A DNA stretch of 64,000 nucleotides from Endobugula sp047636495 (GCA_047636495.1 JBLILH010000002.1:124001-188000); one strand, 5' to 3'; numbered from the stretch's first letter, positions 37,001 to 44,711 are shown. The notes: generated by a model not told the origin, from the letters alone. A program made the numbers and translations.

Positions 37001-37346
37001 ATTCGGTCACACTCACGCCATACATCATCGCGTTGTAGAGTTTCTCGTTAGCTGCTTTTAAGCCTAAATTCATCGCTGGGTTCAGCTCGTGCATCACCTT
37101 ATCAATCGCCGCATCCGTCAGCTTGTGTTGCTTGCCGGCAAAGGGAAAGGTTTGTTTGGCTAAAAACGCTCGCATTATCGGCAGTAGCATTACTTGGCTA
37201 GTCGTCTTATTGCCCACATTAGGCTTGCCACGGAGTGCTTCACAGTCGCTTGGCGGAATAAAGGTGTAGCCGAGGCTTGATAGCAGCGTTAAGGCGGGTA
37301 TTTTTGCACTGAATTCTTCGTTAAAATTGGCTGATGGCTCAGTCAT
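34032..37346 (-). CDS. hsdR: Type I restriction enzyme, R (HsdR) subunit
   Basis: 1104 residues from ATG 37346, which has a perfect AGGAAG site and overlaps the previous stop (TAATG); the frame open to 37361 is not needed. The nuclease domain near residues 150-180 shows PDIVCFVNGLPLVVIEAKRP (Asp ... Glu-x-Lys). The superfamily-2 motor has WHTTGSGKSFTMVF (Walker A, about 350), LVDEGHRSQ (about 460), AFTGTPL, and motif VI AIARVNRLHSKKQFG. HsdR cuts and translocates DNA in complex with HsdM and HsdS. All key motifs are intact, so it should be active. Confidence 0.93.
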   Translation of the reverse strand: MTEPSANFNEEFSAKIPALTLLSSLGYTFIPPSDCEALRGKPNVGNKTTSQVMLLPIMRAFLAKQTFPFAGKQHKLTDAAIDKVMHELNPAMNLGLKAANEKLYNAMMYGVSVTEFIDGKKASPTIQLIDWQHIDNNQFHFSEELVIQNAEGTGNRIPDIVCFVNGLPLVVIEAKRPDSNKEGKSTNSEAISQQIRNQGQQEIPHLFAYSQLLLAVNGHEGLYATCGTSDKFWAKWKEELIPEAEFIRLKNHKLSHEQLDALFNHRPNDAKTEYLSLIANGDLTVTDQDRLIISLLRPDRLLEMTRLFTLFDTKAGKIVARYQQVFGIKALVDRINCFDTDGSREGGVIWHTTGSGKSFTMVFLSKALIWLEELAQCRVIIVTDRVDLEDQLSRTFASGGVLTDRDKKDAMATSGKRLAEQIGKGNERVIFSIINKFGSAIKQKECFNDSPNIIVLVDEGHRSQNGENNIRMLQTLPKAAFIAFTGTPLLKDDKTENKFGKIIHSYTMQQAVEDKMVTPLLYEERIPDLNVNDKAIDAWFDRITEKLTDKQKTDLKRKFSQKGQIYQTEGRIELIAHDISDHFQHFTYLHLKGQLACDSKASAIRYKNALDNIGKVSSVVAMSPPDTREGHDVVDQESKDIVQSWWKGNVAQHYGGDEKAYTKAIIEDFSRDDGPDIMIVVDKLLTGFDEPKNTVLYIDKPLKEHNLIQAIARVNRLHSKKQFGYLIDYRGILKELDTTIEKYQNLADRTQGGFDIDDLKGLYNRMDTEYKKLPGLHSELWAIFADVKNKQDGPALRQALAPKVKEFEGGFVDANIKSRDDFYSILTAFSNCMKVALQSASYFDDKSFENKRDLLKRDLKAFVDLRKQVREDANESINYDEYAEDISRLLDKHIAGIEIKEPEGAYLVGNLGKDVKPQDLSDDEARNQTDKITGRITKTIEEDLADDPYAQEYFSNLLKKAIEQTKDMFDAPVKQYILFADFEKDLNERKVADIPNDFTDESGKLNKHAQAYFGLFKHLFGNDYLTEKALDNKKLDNTQLVKYAFDIDDVVNNAVAEYSINPAEIENAIGVKLLPMLFADLGIDDAQRLIEAVLKIARLGLARA

Positions 37347-38215
37347 TATTTCTTCCTGCAAGCATCAAGTGATATGACGTTATTACTGCGTGCGGTATGA
37401 GTACCCGTTACACCCGGCGACTCCGTGGATTCGTTTGGCTGCATTGATTTTGAATGGCCTGGCTCTGCATGCTCTGGTTCTGAATGATCTGGCTCTAAAC
37501 GGCCTGACCTTAAATGGACTAGCTCTGGATGCCTAGCGGCGAAATCGGCGCGTGCCTTTGCCTGAAGCATGTCTATACATGCATCCGCCTGGGCGATATT
37601 GTGTTCGCCATAGCTTCTTAACCACGCGTGTAAGAATTCACGCTGAGGGTAAAAGTAGTCTTTTTCTGCCTTACGCTTGCGTAACAGTTGGTTGGCAAAG
37701 ACATCATGGCCTATCAAATCAACCCCTGTGGGAACATCCCCAAGGTCATCGACCCAGCGGCGAAAATGCCATACCACATCATTAATATGCGCCTGAGCAC
37801 TGCGATCGCCGCGCTGGTAAAAAGCACAGTTATTGTGTTGATGGCTATAGCGTTCAAAGCTACTTTCGATGGCCTGCAAATCGAGATTAACGGCGCTCAT
37901 TGTTTCGTGAACGTGAACTCTTAGGTGGTGCTCAACACTATTTAAAAAAGCCATGTCATCGCCTTTTTTTATGGCCGACAAGGTGATACTAAAGCGGGTC
38001 TGGTAATCCATTACCACCAACACCGGTTTACCTTTTACTTTGATGGCATGCACCAACCACTGCCATTGCAATGGGGCATTAGATTCGGCTATTGAGCCAG
38101 CTATGGATTCAGCAATGGTTTTATGCGGTGCTGGCTCAAGGGGAGAGATTTTTTTGCCTTTTTGGGTCGTGCTAAAAAAATCAGCAGCGGCTTGTGTGCA
38201 GTTAAATGTCAGCAT
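37346..38215 (-). CDS. Uncharacterised protein coupled to hsdR
   Basis: 289 residues, starting MLTFNCTQAAADFFSTTQKG. A mixed alpha/beta region (about 1-120) contains LQWQWLVHAIKVKGKPVLVV and FLNSVEHHLRVHVHETM. A helical region follows, with FRRWVDDLGDVPTGVDLIGH. The C-terminal tail repeats EPDHSEPEHAEPGHS, encoded by a degenerate 15-bp tandem repeat. I recall similar proteins under a DUF6933-type label, but I cannot confirm that. No membrane segment or enzymatic motif is evident. Its stop overlaps the hsdR ATG in TAATG, the tightest coupling in the operon, so a role linked to HsdR is inferred. Confidence 0.65.
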   Translation of the reverse strand: MLTFNCTQAAADFFSTTQKGKKISPLEPAPHKTIAESIAGSIAESNAPLQWQWLVHAIKVKGKPVLVVMDYQTRFSITLSAIKKGDDMAFLNSVEHHLRVHVHETMSAVNLDLQAIESSFERYSHQHNNCAFYQRGDRSAQAHINDVVWHFRRWVDDLGDVPTGVDLIGHDVFANQLLRKRKAEKDYFYPQREFLHAWLRSYGEHNIAQADACIDMLQAKARADFAARHPELVHLRSGRLEPDHSEPEHAEPGHSKSMQPNESTESPGVTGTHTARSNNVISLDACRKK

Positions 38216-38266
38216 AGGGTGCCCTTGAGGTATGCGTTTGTAAAATAATGGCGTCGATGTTCGGTG

Positions 38267-39338
38267 CTATTGCCATATTGGGTGCTCTCTCCAATTTTCG
38301 GGTAATCCCATTGCTGAACGCCATTGGCGACTATGATCTAGCTGCTCTAGTAGCTGATTAACCTGTAATGCCCAATCATCACCATTACCCGTGGCCTTCA
38401 ATAAATGTCACAGCATTAATAATGAGACCTTTGCACGAAAGCCATTTTGCTCCCATGCCGCGTTAAAAACGTACTCAATCGGTCATTTATAATACATAAA
38501 CTCCCTCTTTCCGTGCGTTTTTGCCTTGCCTGAAAGCAAAATCATCTTCCGTGCAAAGGTCTCATAATATATAAAACATACGATCATTTCTGGGGGTAAT
38601 AGGCGGCAACCAGTGTTTCTCTTTAGTTTTGTCGGGTCTTATTGATAAGGCACGGTTCCACAGGCGGCTGTGGTGAGCGCAAATGTTTCTCACGTAAGTC
38701 AGTGTGTGCAGCCAGTCGCCCAATTTTTTATGATGAAGGGTAAAGTATTGCGCTATTGCCTTTTTATCTTCAACGCCTATTTTCTGATTATTACGTAAAC
38801 CACTGTACCCAAAAGAAAGCGCCCCTAAAGACATAACCTCAGTGAGCATCCAAATAGGGATGATGGGATAGCCGCTATATTTTAATTGGTAGTGCTTAAT
38901 AAAATCATCCTTTGAGCTGGCTATCTCTTTTTGCAATTTTCCAAGCCATTTTGAGTGGTTAAAATTAGGATGAAAGTTGTGTGCGTCGGCATAGCCAAAC
39001 GCCCCGTATTGATGACCAATATGGTAAGTGAACTGGGTTCTAACGGCTATTTCAATGCGTTCGATAGCATCAAATACCAGTGAGCGTAATTGACGATCAA
39101 GGGTATATAAAAACAGCACCTCGTCAAAATGCGTTGCTGGATGAAGCTGGTCGGTAACATGGTGTTGCTGATCGCGAACGCGAAAAGGGTACCAATAAGC
39201 ACTTAATCGATAGTAGCTAATACTGGCTAATTGGGTTTCTGCCTGCTGTTTGTCGCTAAACACCATGCCATTTTGTTCAAGGCGGGTGATTTGCTCTGTA
39301 AACGTCAGGGGTGGCTTGCTGTAAGTAGCTAGCGACAT
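38267..39338 (-). pseudogene. Abi_2 (AbiD/AbiF) family gene split by a MITE and a stop codon
   Basis: From ATG 39338 the frame encodes an Abi_2 protein: RLEQNGMVFSDKQQAETQLA, YTLDRQLRSLVFDAIERIEI, then TYVRNICAHHSRLWNRALSI. It stops at 38562 inside the terminus of MITE I. Removing the element and one copy of its duplicated flank restores the frame. It then reads MFYILLML, a TGA, then HLLKATGNGDDWALQVNQLL and onward to a TAG at 38267. The gene is therefore broken twice: by the insertion and by the TGA. Abi_2 proteins are associated with abortive infection, with an RNase-type R-x-x-x-x-H motif (RNICAHH). The truncated product might still be made. Confidence 0.85.
38424..38563 (+). mobile_element. 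MITE family I, short copy inside the Abi_2 gene
   Basis: 140 bp bounded by GAGACCTTTGCACG and its inverted match CGTGCAAAGGTCTC. The flanks give a target duplication of ATAAT (or TAA if the element is taken as TGAGACC...GGTCTCA). No coding capacity. The related, longer copy is at 2799-2961. The 16-bp clean termini suggest a recent insertion. IS5-type mobilisation is inferred from the ends. Confidence 0.85.
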
Positions 39339-39600
39339 TTGCCCACCGTACAAGCAGGCGCTTGAAAAGTAGCAGGCAAAGAAAAACCGCCAAGGTTGCG
39401 CGACACCCAAAGGGTACTAAGCGTGGCGGTTATGTTGCCAACAGTATGTATTATATTATTAATGCCGTCAATATTAGGGTTCGGTGTATTAGAGTGCTGT
39501 GTATTAGGGTGCTGTAAAGAGTTAACGCAAGCCTTAGAAGCGCACCTAATAAAGTGCTTGCCATTGAAGCGCTCTATTTTGGCGGGCGTGAAGTTATGCA
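39339..39600. other. Region between hsdS and Abi_2 with a phage-satellite-like reading
   Basis: About 260 bases with no firm gene. One frame upstream of the Abi_2 ATG reads MGVAQPWRFFFACYFSSACL, and another gives HFIRCASKACVNSL. This combination reminds me of Ash/Icd-like proteins of P4-type satellites, but it is split over two frames here. A short repeat (GTATTAGGGTGCTGT and variants) lies at 39485-39518. Confidence 0.35.
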
Positions 39601-40887
39601 TTAGGCCACCGCCTTTTCATTAATTTTGACTCTGCGTTTACCTGTTAACAACTGCTGCATTAGGGCTTTTTTCTCTTGTTTTAAATCGGTAAGTTGTTGT
39701 TCGAGTAGTTCGATTTCTTTATCTGCGCTGGCAAGTACAGAAGCAATTATTTTTTGTTCTTCTAATGGCGGAAGTGTCAGTTTTAGACTGCCAAATTCTT
39801 TTGTAGTAAAGCTGGCCTGATTAACTGCTGGCTTTGTAATCGATTTGATATGAGATAGGTATCTTACAGTTTTAGTTAGGTAAAATAGATATTCTGAATC
39901 AGCAATTACAGTATTTACTTTTAATCTCAATAAATTTGTCGTGTATATACAATCTAGCTTGTCAATTTTTTTATAAATGCATGACTTTCCAATTTGCGCC
40001 ATGCTATTAATAAAATTAACCAATATATCGCCATCATCCAATATATAATTAACAATATTGGCACCTTGCGGATCATTTTTGTACCAGTATTTAAGATTGC
40101 TATTTAATGTAAATTTTTCTCCTATGTTATTTGAACGAATAACAGCAATGCCAACATTTTCAGACTCTAATTTTCTTGATAAACCACTACGTAATAAAGA
40201 AACCGAATCACTTAGCTTTGTCTCTTCCCAGCCCCCCTCAAACACCTTCCCTGTCTCATCAAGCAAACGTTTCTTCCCCGTGAGCAGTTGTTGCATTAGG
40301 GCTTTTTTCTGTTGTTTACTGTTGTCGATTAGGGCTTCGGTAGTGCTAATCGCTTTATCCCATGTGGAGAGGATTTTGGCGATTTTTTGTTGTTCTGGGA
40401 GAGGTGGTATATTAATTTTAATATTGAAAACATCAGGTTTAGTGATATTTTTCATGCTGCCACTTGTGCCCGTAGCAGTTGCGCTGAGTGAATATCGGGC
40501 ATGGCTCGAAGAGAACCAAAAGCCCAACCAACGCATACTTATTAATTTATTCTTAGGTTTAGCTTGCCATAATCTATCGGGTAGAAATATATTTTCTATC
40601 TGGCTTTCTATATAGCCATTTGCTCCAACTAATGTTGGTGTATTCATTCGGCTTATTATTATTGTATCAGCGAGTACAGGCTCTTTTAGCCGACTTATCT
40701 CATTGTTCATAATGACAGATTTTGTTTTTGAGAAATCAAAGAAGCCTTTTGATACGCAACTAGTCTTAAGAATTTTATAGTCAGCTAGAGTATTTCCATC
40801 ATTTTCAGAATTAACTGAGACTCCTGAATCTAAAGATTTAATTAAATCTCTCACTCTTCCTTCTTTCCACCCATTAGGCACTATCAT
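39601..40887 (-). CDS. hsdS: Type I restriction-modification specificity subunit HsdS
   Basis: 428 residues from ATG 40887, served by a GGAGGTG site; the longer frame to 40920 is unlikely. Two target-recognition domains are each followed by a conserved helix region. CR1 reads LPPLPEQQKIAKILSTWDKA with KKALMQQLLTGKKRL. CR2 reads LPPLEEQKIIASVLASADKE with KKALMQQLLTGKRRV. The protein determines the bipartite DNA sequence recognised by the complex. The two CR-encoding DNA segments are near-identical in places (KKALMQQLLTGK), so they could recombine. In the operon it follows the YhcG-type gene and a leftover of an hsdM 3' end. Confidence 0.92.
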   Translation of the reverse strand: MIVPNGWKEGRVRDLIKSLDSGVSVNSENDGNTLADYKILKTSCVSKGFFDFSKTKSVIMNNEISRLKEPVLADTIIISRMNTPTLVGANGYIESQIENIFLPDRLWQAKPKNKLISMRWLGFWFSSSHARYSLSATATGTSGSMKNITKPDVFNIKINIPPLPEQQKIAKILSTWDKAISTTEALIDNSKQQKKALMQQLLTGKKRLLDETGKVFEGGWEETKLSDSVSLLRSGLSRKLESENVGIAVIRSNNIGEKFTLNSNLKYWYKNDPQGANIVNYILDDGDILVNFINSMAQIGKSCIYKKIDKLDCIYTTNLLRLKVNTVIADSEYLFYLTKTVRYLSHIKSITKPAVNQASFTTKEFGSLKLTLPPLEEQKIIASVLASADKEIELLEQQLTDLKQEKKALMQQLLTGKRRVKINEKAVA

Positions 40888-41049
40888 TCCACACCTCCGG
40901 CACCCGCCGCTCCTGCGCATCCTTGCGCTCGCGGCACTTGTGCATCCTGCACATCGTAACCCAGCCCCTTTAAATAGCTTTCCATTTGAACTTCAAGCTC
41001 AGCTAATGGCCCATTGGCAATAGATTGCCAGGCATTACACATTAGGGCA
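40884..41049 (-). pseudogene. Duplicated 3' end of an hsdM gene
   Basis: The frame contains LAELEVQMESYLKGLGYDVQ, matching the true HsdM C-terminus LKNLEVEMEGYLAELGY at 42083-42140. DNA similarity around 40955-41005 is also clear. It lies just before hsdS, where hsdM would end if the YhcG-type gene were absent. This segment is therefore probably the old hsdM 3' end, separated from its gene when the nuclease gene entered. It also carries a 16-bp direct repeat (GGCATTACACAT) at 41030-41058, overlapping the yhcG end. Confidence 0.7.
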
Positions 41050-42090
41050 TTACACATCGGGATTTTCCTCATTTAGGCGCTGCTGAACGAGCTCTCGCTC
41101 TCGCTGTAGTTCCCGTTTTAGTTCTTCTTCACTGGGTAAATACGGCTTATATTTCGCGGCAAATAATTGTTCATTGTCAGTGAGTACGGAGTACTTCACT
41201 ACCGCTTCACTTTTTTGGCTGCATAGGATAAGGCCAATCGTCGGGTTGTCGTTGGGCTCTTTTTTATGTTGGTCGTAGATGCGTACATAGCTGTCCATTT
41301 GCCCCACATCTTGATGGTTGAGCTTGCCTATTTTCAGGTCGATTAATAAGAAGCAGTTAAGTTTGTAGTTGTAAAATACTAAATCGATGTAAAAGTCTTG
41401 GTCTTCGGTGCGAATACGTTGCTGCCGTTCAACAAAGGCAAAGCCTTTTCCCAGTTCCAGCAAAAAAAATTGTAGGTTGGTGATAATGCCTGCTTCCAAG
41501 TCTTTTTCTTGATAGGCTCGATCGTCGAGGTTTAAAAAATCCAGTATGTAGGGGTCGCGTAGGTAATCTTTTGGGCTTTCGGCCAGTGCTTGTGTCTTCT
41601 CTTGTGCTTCGCTTTCTACGGTGGCTTTGTCTTTACTCGATAGTAGGCGTTCGTAGTAGAGCACCCCTATTTGACGTTCTAGGGCGCGCACGCCCCAGTG
41701 CTGGTTAATGGTTTCTTGTGCATACCATTCACGGGCCTTTGGGTTTTCAATACGCATTAAAATACGGTAATGCGTCCAGCTTAATTCGAGACGCACTGCG
41801 TCTCGAATTGGGAAGAGCTGATAAAAACGGCGCATATTGCGCAGGTTGGTCACATCAAAGCCTTTGCCAAAGCGCTGTCTTAAACGCTCAGACAAGTTGG
41901 CAAGCTGCTGTTTTCCGTAAGCGGCGCGACGCTCCCCTTGCTGTTCGCCTTCGACAATTAAGCAGCCTATTTGCCAGTAGGTTTGCACCATGGTGGTGTT
42001 GACGGTCTGCTGCACTTGTTGCCGCGACTGTTCGACAAGCGTGCTAATTTGCTCGTACAGCACACTTTCTATGAGTGACACATCACTCAT
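41050..42090 (-). CDS. DUF1016/YhcG-type PD-(D/E)XK nuclease
   Basis: 346 residues. The N-terminal DUF1016 helical domain (about 10-160) has TTMVQTYWQIGCLIVEGEQQ and LRQRFGKGFDVTNLRNMRRF. The nuclease domain (about 180-330) has QQRIRTEDQDFYIDLVFYNY and CFLLIDLKIG, giving the Asp ... Asp-x-Lys arrangement. PTIGLILCSQ is a further family mark. The start overlaps the hsdM stop by 8 bp, so it is made with the methyltransferase. Family members recur inside type I loci; whether they affect restriction or attack independently is not known from sequence. Confidence 0.85.
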   Translation of the reverse strand: MSDVSLIESVLYEQISTLVEQSRQQVQQTVNTTMVQTYWQIGCLIVEGEQQGERRAAYGKQQLANLSERLRQRFGKGFDVTNLRNMRRFYQLFPIRDAVRLELSWTHYRILMRIENPKAREWYAQETINQHWGVRALERQIGVLYYERLLSSKDKATVESEAQEKTQALAESPKDYLRDPYILDFLNLDDRAYQEKDLEAGIITNLQFFLLELGKGFAFVERQQRIRTEDQDFYIDLVFYNYKLNCFLLIDLKIGKLNHQDVGQMDSYVRIYDQHKKEPNDNPTIGLILCSQKSEAVVKYSVLTDNEQLFAAKYKPYLPSEEELKRELQRERELVQQRLNEENPDV

Positions 42091-43630
42091 AGCCCAACTC
42101 CGCCAAATAGCCTTCCATTTCTACCTCAAGATTTTTTAGCTCGTTTTTAAGTTGCACTCGTTCATTTCGCACTGCCACTAAATCAATCTCTGCTTCTTCT
42201 TCGAAGGTATCGACATAACGCGGAATATTAAGATTAAAGTCGTTTTCTTTAATCTCATCAAAAGTAGCAAGATACGAATATTTATCGGTGGTTTTACGCG
42301 CTTTGTAGGTATCAATAATTTTTTGAATATTCTCGGGCGTTAATTGATTCTGATTTTTTCCCGATTTAAATTCGCGGCTGGCATCTATAAATAAGACCTT
42401 GTTATCGGTTTTTTGTTTTTTAAACAGCAAAATAGCGGCGGGAATGCCGGTACCAAAGAAGAGCTTTTCTGGTAAACCTATTACTGTATCTAGTAAGTTT
42501 TCTTCTATCAGCTGTTGGCGAATTTTGCCCTCGCTTGAGGCTCTAAATAGCACACCATGTGGCACCACCACACCCATCCGCCCCCCCTTCTTTGATGAAG
42601 AGCCGGGTTTTAGGGTTTCGATCATGTGTGAGATAAACGCATAATCTCCTTTAGTTTTGGGGGGTACGCCGCGACGAAAACGCCCGTAGTGATCGCTCGC
42701 CGCATCTTCGTGGCCCCATTTATCTAATGAGAACGGCGGGTTTGCGGTGACGATATCAAAGTGTAATAAACCAGTGCCGTTTTTATCTTTTCCGCTTGTC
42801 TCTAATAAAAGGGGGTTGCGAATGGTATCGCCCCATTCAATACGGTGGTTGTCTTCCCCGTGTAGGAACATATTCATTTTGGCCAATGCCCAGGTAGAGC
42901 CAATAGATTCTTGCCCGAACAAGGCATATTTTTTAGAGCCATTAAAATGGTTACGCACCATGCGCCCACATTTCATTAATAGCGAACCCGAGCCGCAAGC
43001 AGGGTCGCATATTTGGTCGCCTTCTTGGGGTTCTAAAATAGCTGCCAATAAATCTGAGACCTCTGGCGGAGTATAAAATTCGCCAGCGGTTTTGCCGCTA
43101 CCCGCCGCAAAATGCTTGATAAGATATTCATAGGCGTTACCAATAATATCTAAAGTGCCCACGCGGCTTGCGCTTAGGTTAAGTATGTCTTTGCCAAAGT
43201 CTTCTAACAAGTGCCGTAATAAATCGTTCTTTTGTTTTTCTTGGCCGAGTTTATCGGTGTTAAAACTAATATCTTGGAACACGTTTTTTAATTTAGTGCC
43301 ATTGGCTTCTTCTATAGCATGTAATGCTTGGTCGATACGCTGACCATTACCCGCCTGATGACGCTGCTCGTATAAAGCCCAAAAGCTGGCACCATCGGGC
43401 AACACAAAACGCTGCTTAGCCATCATCGCTTTAATCAATTCTGGGTTATTGCCATGCTGCCCAACCAATTTGTCGTGATCGTCTTTATAGACATCAGAAA
43501 TATATTTTAAGAACAGCATGGTCAGTACGAAGTCTTTATAGGTATCTGAACTGATCACCCCCCTAAAAGTATCGCACGCACCCCATACCGCTTTGTTGAT
43601 ATCGTCTTGGTTTATTTGGCTGTGTGGCAT
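42083..43630 (-). CDS. hsdM: Type I restriction-modification DNA methyltransferase HsdM
   Basis: 515 residues. An N-terminal HsdM_N domain (WGACDTFRGVISSDTYKDFV) precedes an N6-adenine methyltransferase domain. The S-adenosylmethionine motif is CDPACGSGSLLMK and the catalytic motif is VTANPPFSLDKWG. The C-terminal helices (LKNELKNLEVEMEGYLAELG) contact HsdS. It protects host sites and is required for cutting. It starts 47 bp after the half-HsdS gene and overlaps the YhcG-type gene. Confidence 0.94.
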   Translation of the reverse strand: MPHSQINQDDINKAVWGACDTFRGVISSDTYKDFVLTMLFLKYISDVYKDDHDKLVGQHGNNPELIKAMMAKQRFVLPDGASFWALYEQRHQAGNGQRIDQALHAIEEANGTKLKNVFQDISFNTDKLGQEKQKNDLLRHLLEDFGKDILNLSASRVGTLDIIGNAYEYLIKHFAAGSGKTAGEFYTPPEVSDLLAAILEPQEGDQICDPACGSGSLLMKCGRMVRNHFNGSKKYALFGQESIGSTWALAKMNMFLHGEDNHRIEWGDTIRNPLLLETSGKDKNGTGLLHFDIVTANPPFSLDKWGHEDAASDHYGRFRRGVPPKTKGDYAFISHMIETLKPGSSSKKGGRMGVVVPHGVLFRASSEGKIRQQLIEENLLDTVIGLPEKLFFGTGIPAAILLFKKQKTDNKVLFIDASREFKSGKNQNQLTPENIQKIIDTYKARKTTDKYSYLATFDEIKENDFNLNIPRYVDTFEEEAEIDLVAVRNERVQLKNELKNLEVEMEGYLAELGYE

Positions 43631-43677
43631 AATTTCAAACCTTGTTTGTGTTGATTCTTAATATTTATGGTTCTTCG

Positions 43678-44265
43678 CTATCTTAAGTGATCTGGTCTTA
43701 ATAGATCGCAAGCCATTTTGCTCATTAGCGTTTTGCTGTTTGCCATTAATTGCTCGTGACGCTTCTTCTGTTGAGATACGTTTTTATGGAGTGACACTAT
43801 ACTCATTTGCTTGCTCATAGGCGGGGTGAATATCTCCACATTTTCGACTATTTCACGTCGAATCGCCTTGGATGTAGAGCCTTCAGCATTTTTCCGAAAA
43901 TAATCTTGGATAGGCTTTTGGTTGATTTGCCACGCTAAAAATCCAGGATCAATGATATCTAAACATGTGGATAGCAGTGTGATGTGGAAAAAATAGGGCG
44001 CTGCCAATGAGGGTTCAGGCGGCTCTTCACCGATAAAATAAACCGTGTTGTTAGCGCCACGAGCCACCAGCAGTAAATCATCTTTAGCCACTAAATCCTG
44101 ACTGGCAGCGGCAGGCTCCGTTCTTACCATTGAGCTCCAATGAATATCACCATTGAAGTCGACGTCCTTCATTTGAATCACTAGAAACTTCTGACTGGGG
44201 TCATTGATCAATTTTTTGCGGAAGGCGTGCCCAGCACGAATTCGAGCAATATCATTTAATGTCAT
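43678..44265 (-). CDS. Half-length HsdS-like protein
   Basis: 195 residues with a single target-recognition domain: LNDIARIRAGHAFRKKLIND, DDLLLVARGANNTVYFI, then EIVENVEIFTPPMSKQMSIV. One short helical tail follows, so it is about half of HsdS. It is the first gene of the minus-strand type I operon. Single-TRD subunits can pair to give a working specificity factor or compete with the full one. A promoter for the operon should lie in 44266-44500. It may instead be an anti-restriction or scaffold homologue; sequence alone does not decide. Confidence 0.78.
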   Translation of the reverse strand: MTLNDIARIRAGHAFRKKLINDPSQKFLVIQMKDVDFNGDIHWSSMVRTEPAAASQDLVAKDDLLLVARGANNTVYFIGEEPPEPSLAAPYFFHITLLSTCLDIIDPGFLAWQINQKPIQDYFRKNAEGSTSKAIRREIVENVEIFTPPMSKQMSIVSLHKNVSQQKKRHEQLMANSKTLMSKMACDLLRPDHLR

Positions 44266-44551
44266 ATTTTTTACAGTATTGGCGATTATGCAGAAGGGTA
44301 GTCGAAAAACTTTTTTGGGTCAATATTTTGCAGTAATGCCATTTACGCAGCATGTGTAACACTAGACGGAGAGTGTTTCTTGATGACCGAATGCATCATG
44401 CAGCATGATGTAGAAGTTGTTTGTCAACTAGGTTAGCTAAAAGTGATCTAGCAATGTTGGTAGAAACTAATCAGGGGTGGGATATGGGGTAATACATACA
44501 ATAGAAACAAAAAAACCGAAATCAATGACTTGATTCCGGCTTAAGAACAGC
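44266..44551. other. Island right-end leader region
   Basis: No gene is seen. The type I operon promoter should be here. A minus-strand terminator lies at 44511-44539. The sequence AGAAGTTGTTTGTCAACT (44412-44429) partly echoes the GACAACTTATG repeats at the left end. Confidence 0.45.
44508..44539 (-). terminator. Minus-strand terminator upstream of the half-HsdS gene
   Basis: On the minus strand CCGGAATCAA-GTCA-TTGATTTCGG is followed by TTTTTTTGTTT. It ends transcription coming from the right before the type I operon begins; no minus-strand gene lies directly upstream now. Confidence 0.65.
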
Positions 44552-44711
44552 CAGGCCCCAGTTGACCGCTAGGACGGAGGGAATGCCGAAAACGCAGGAG
44601 CAGTTTTCAGCCGAGTCTGGGAGGGCCCACCATTTACTGCAAACAACATCACTCGCCACAGCCCACTATTCACATCACAAACAACCCACTCAATGGGTTA
44701 GAGCATACGAC
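44552..44711. other. Scattered tRNA fragments at the right island end
   Basis: Three pieces of the 32935 tRNA recur here. CAGGCCCCAGTT (44551-44562) equals the T-stem 5' side. CGAGTCTGGGAGGGCCCACC plus ATTTA (44612-44636) equals the 3' end. GGGTTAGAGCATACGAC (44695-44711) equals the D arm and anticodon stem. A foreign stretch of about 49 bases separates the first two pieces exactly in the T-loop. This is a broken attachment region and not a working tRNA. Confidence 0.75.
44612..44636. other. Right attachment-site copy (tRNA 3' end)
   Basis: Direct repeat of 32991-33015 with one mismatch, ending in the same CCATTTA. The distance between the copies is 11.6 kb. Confidence 0.75.
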
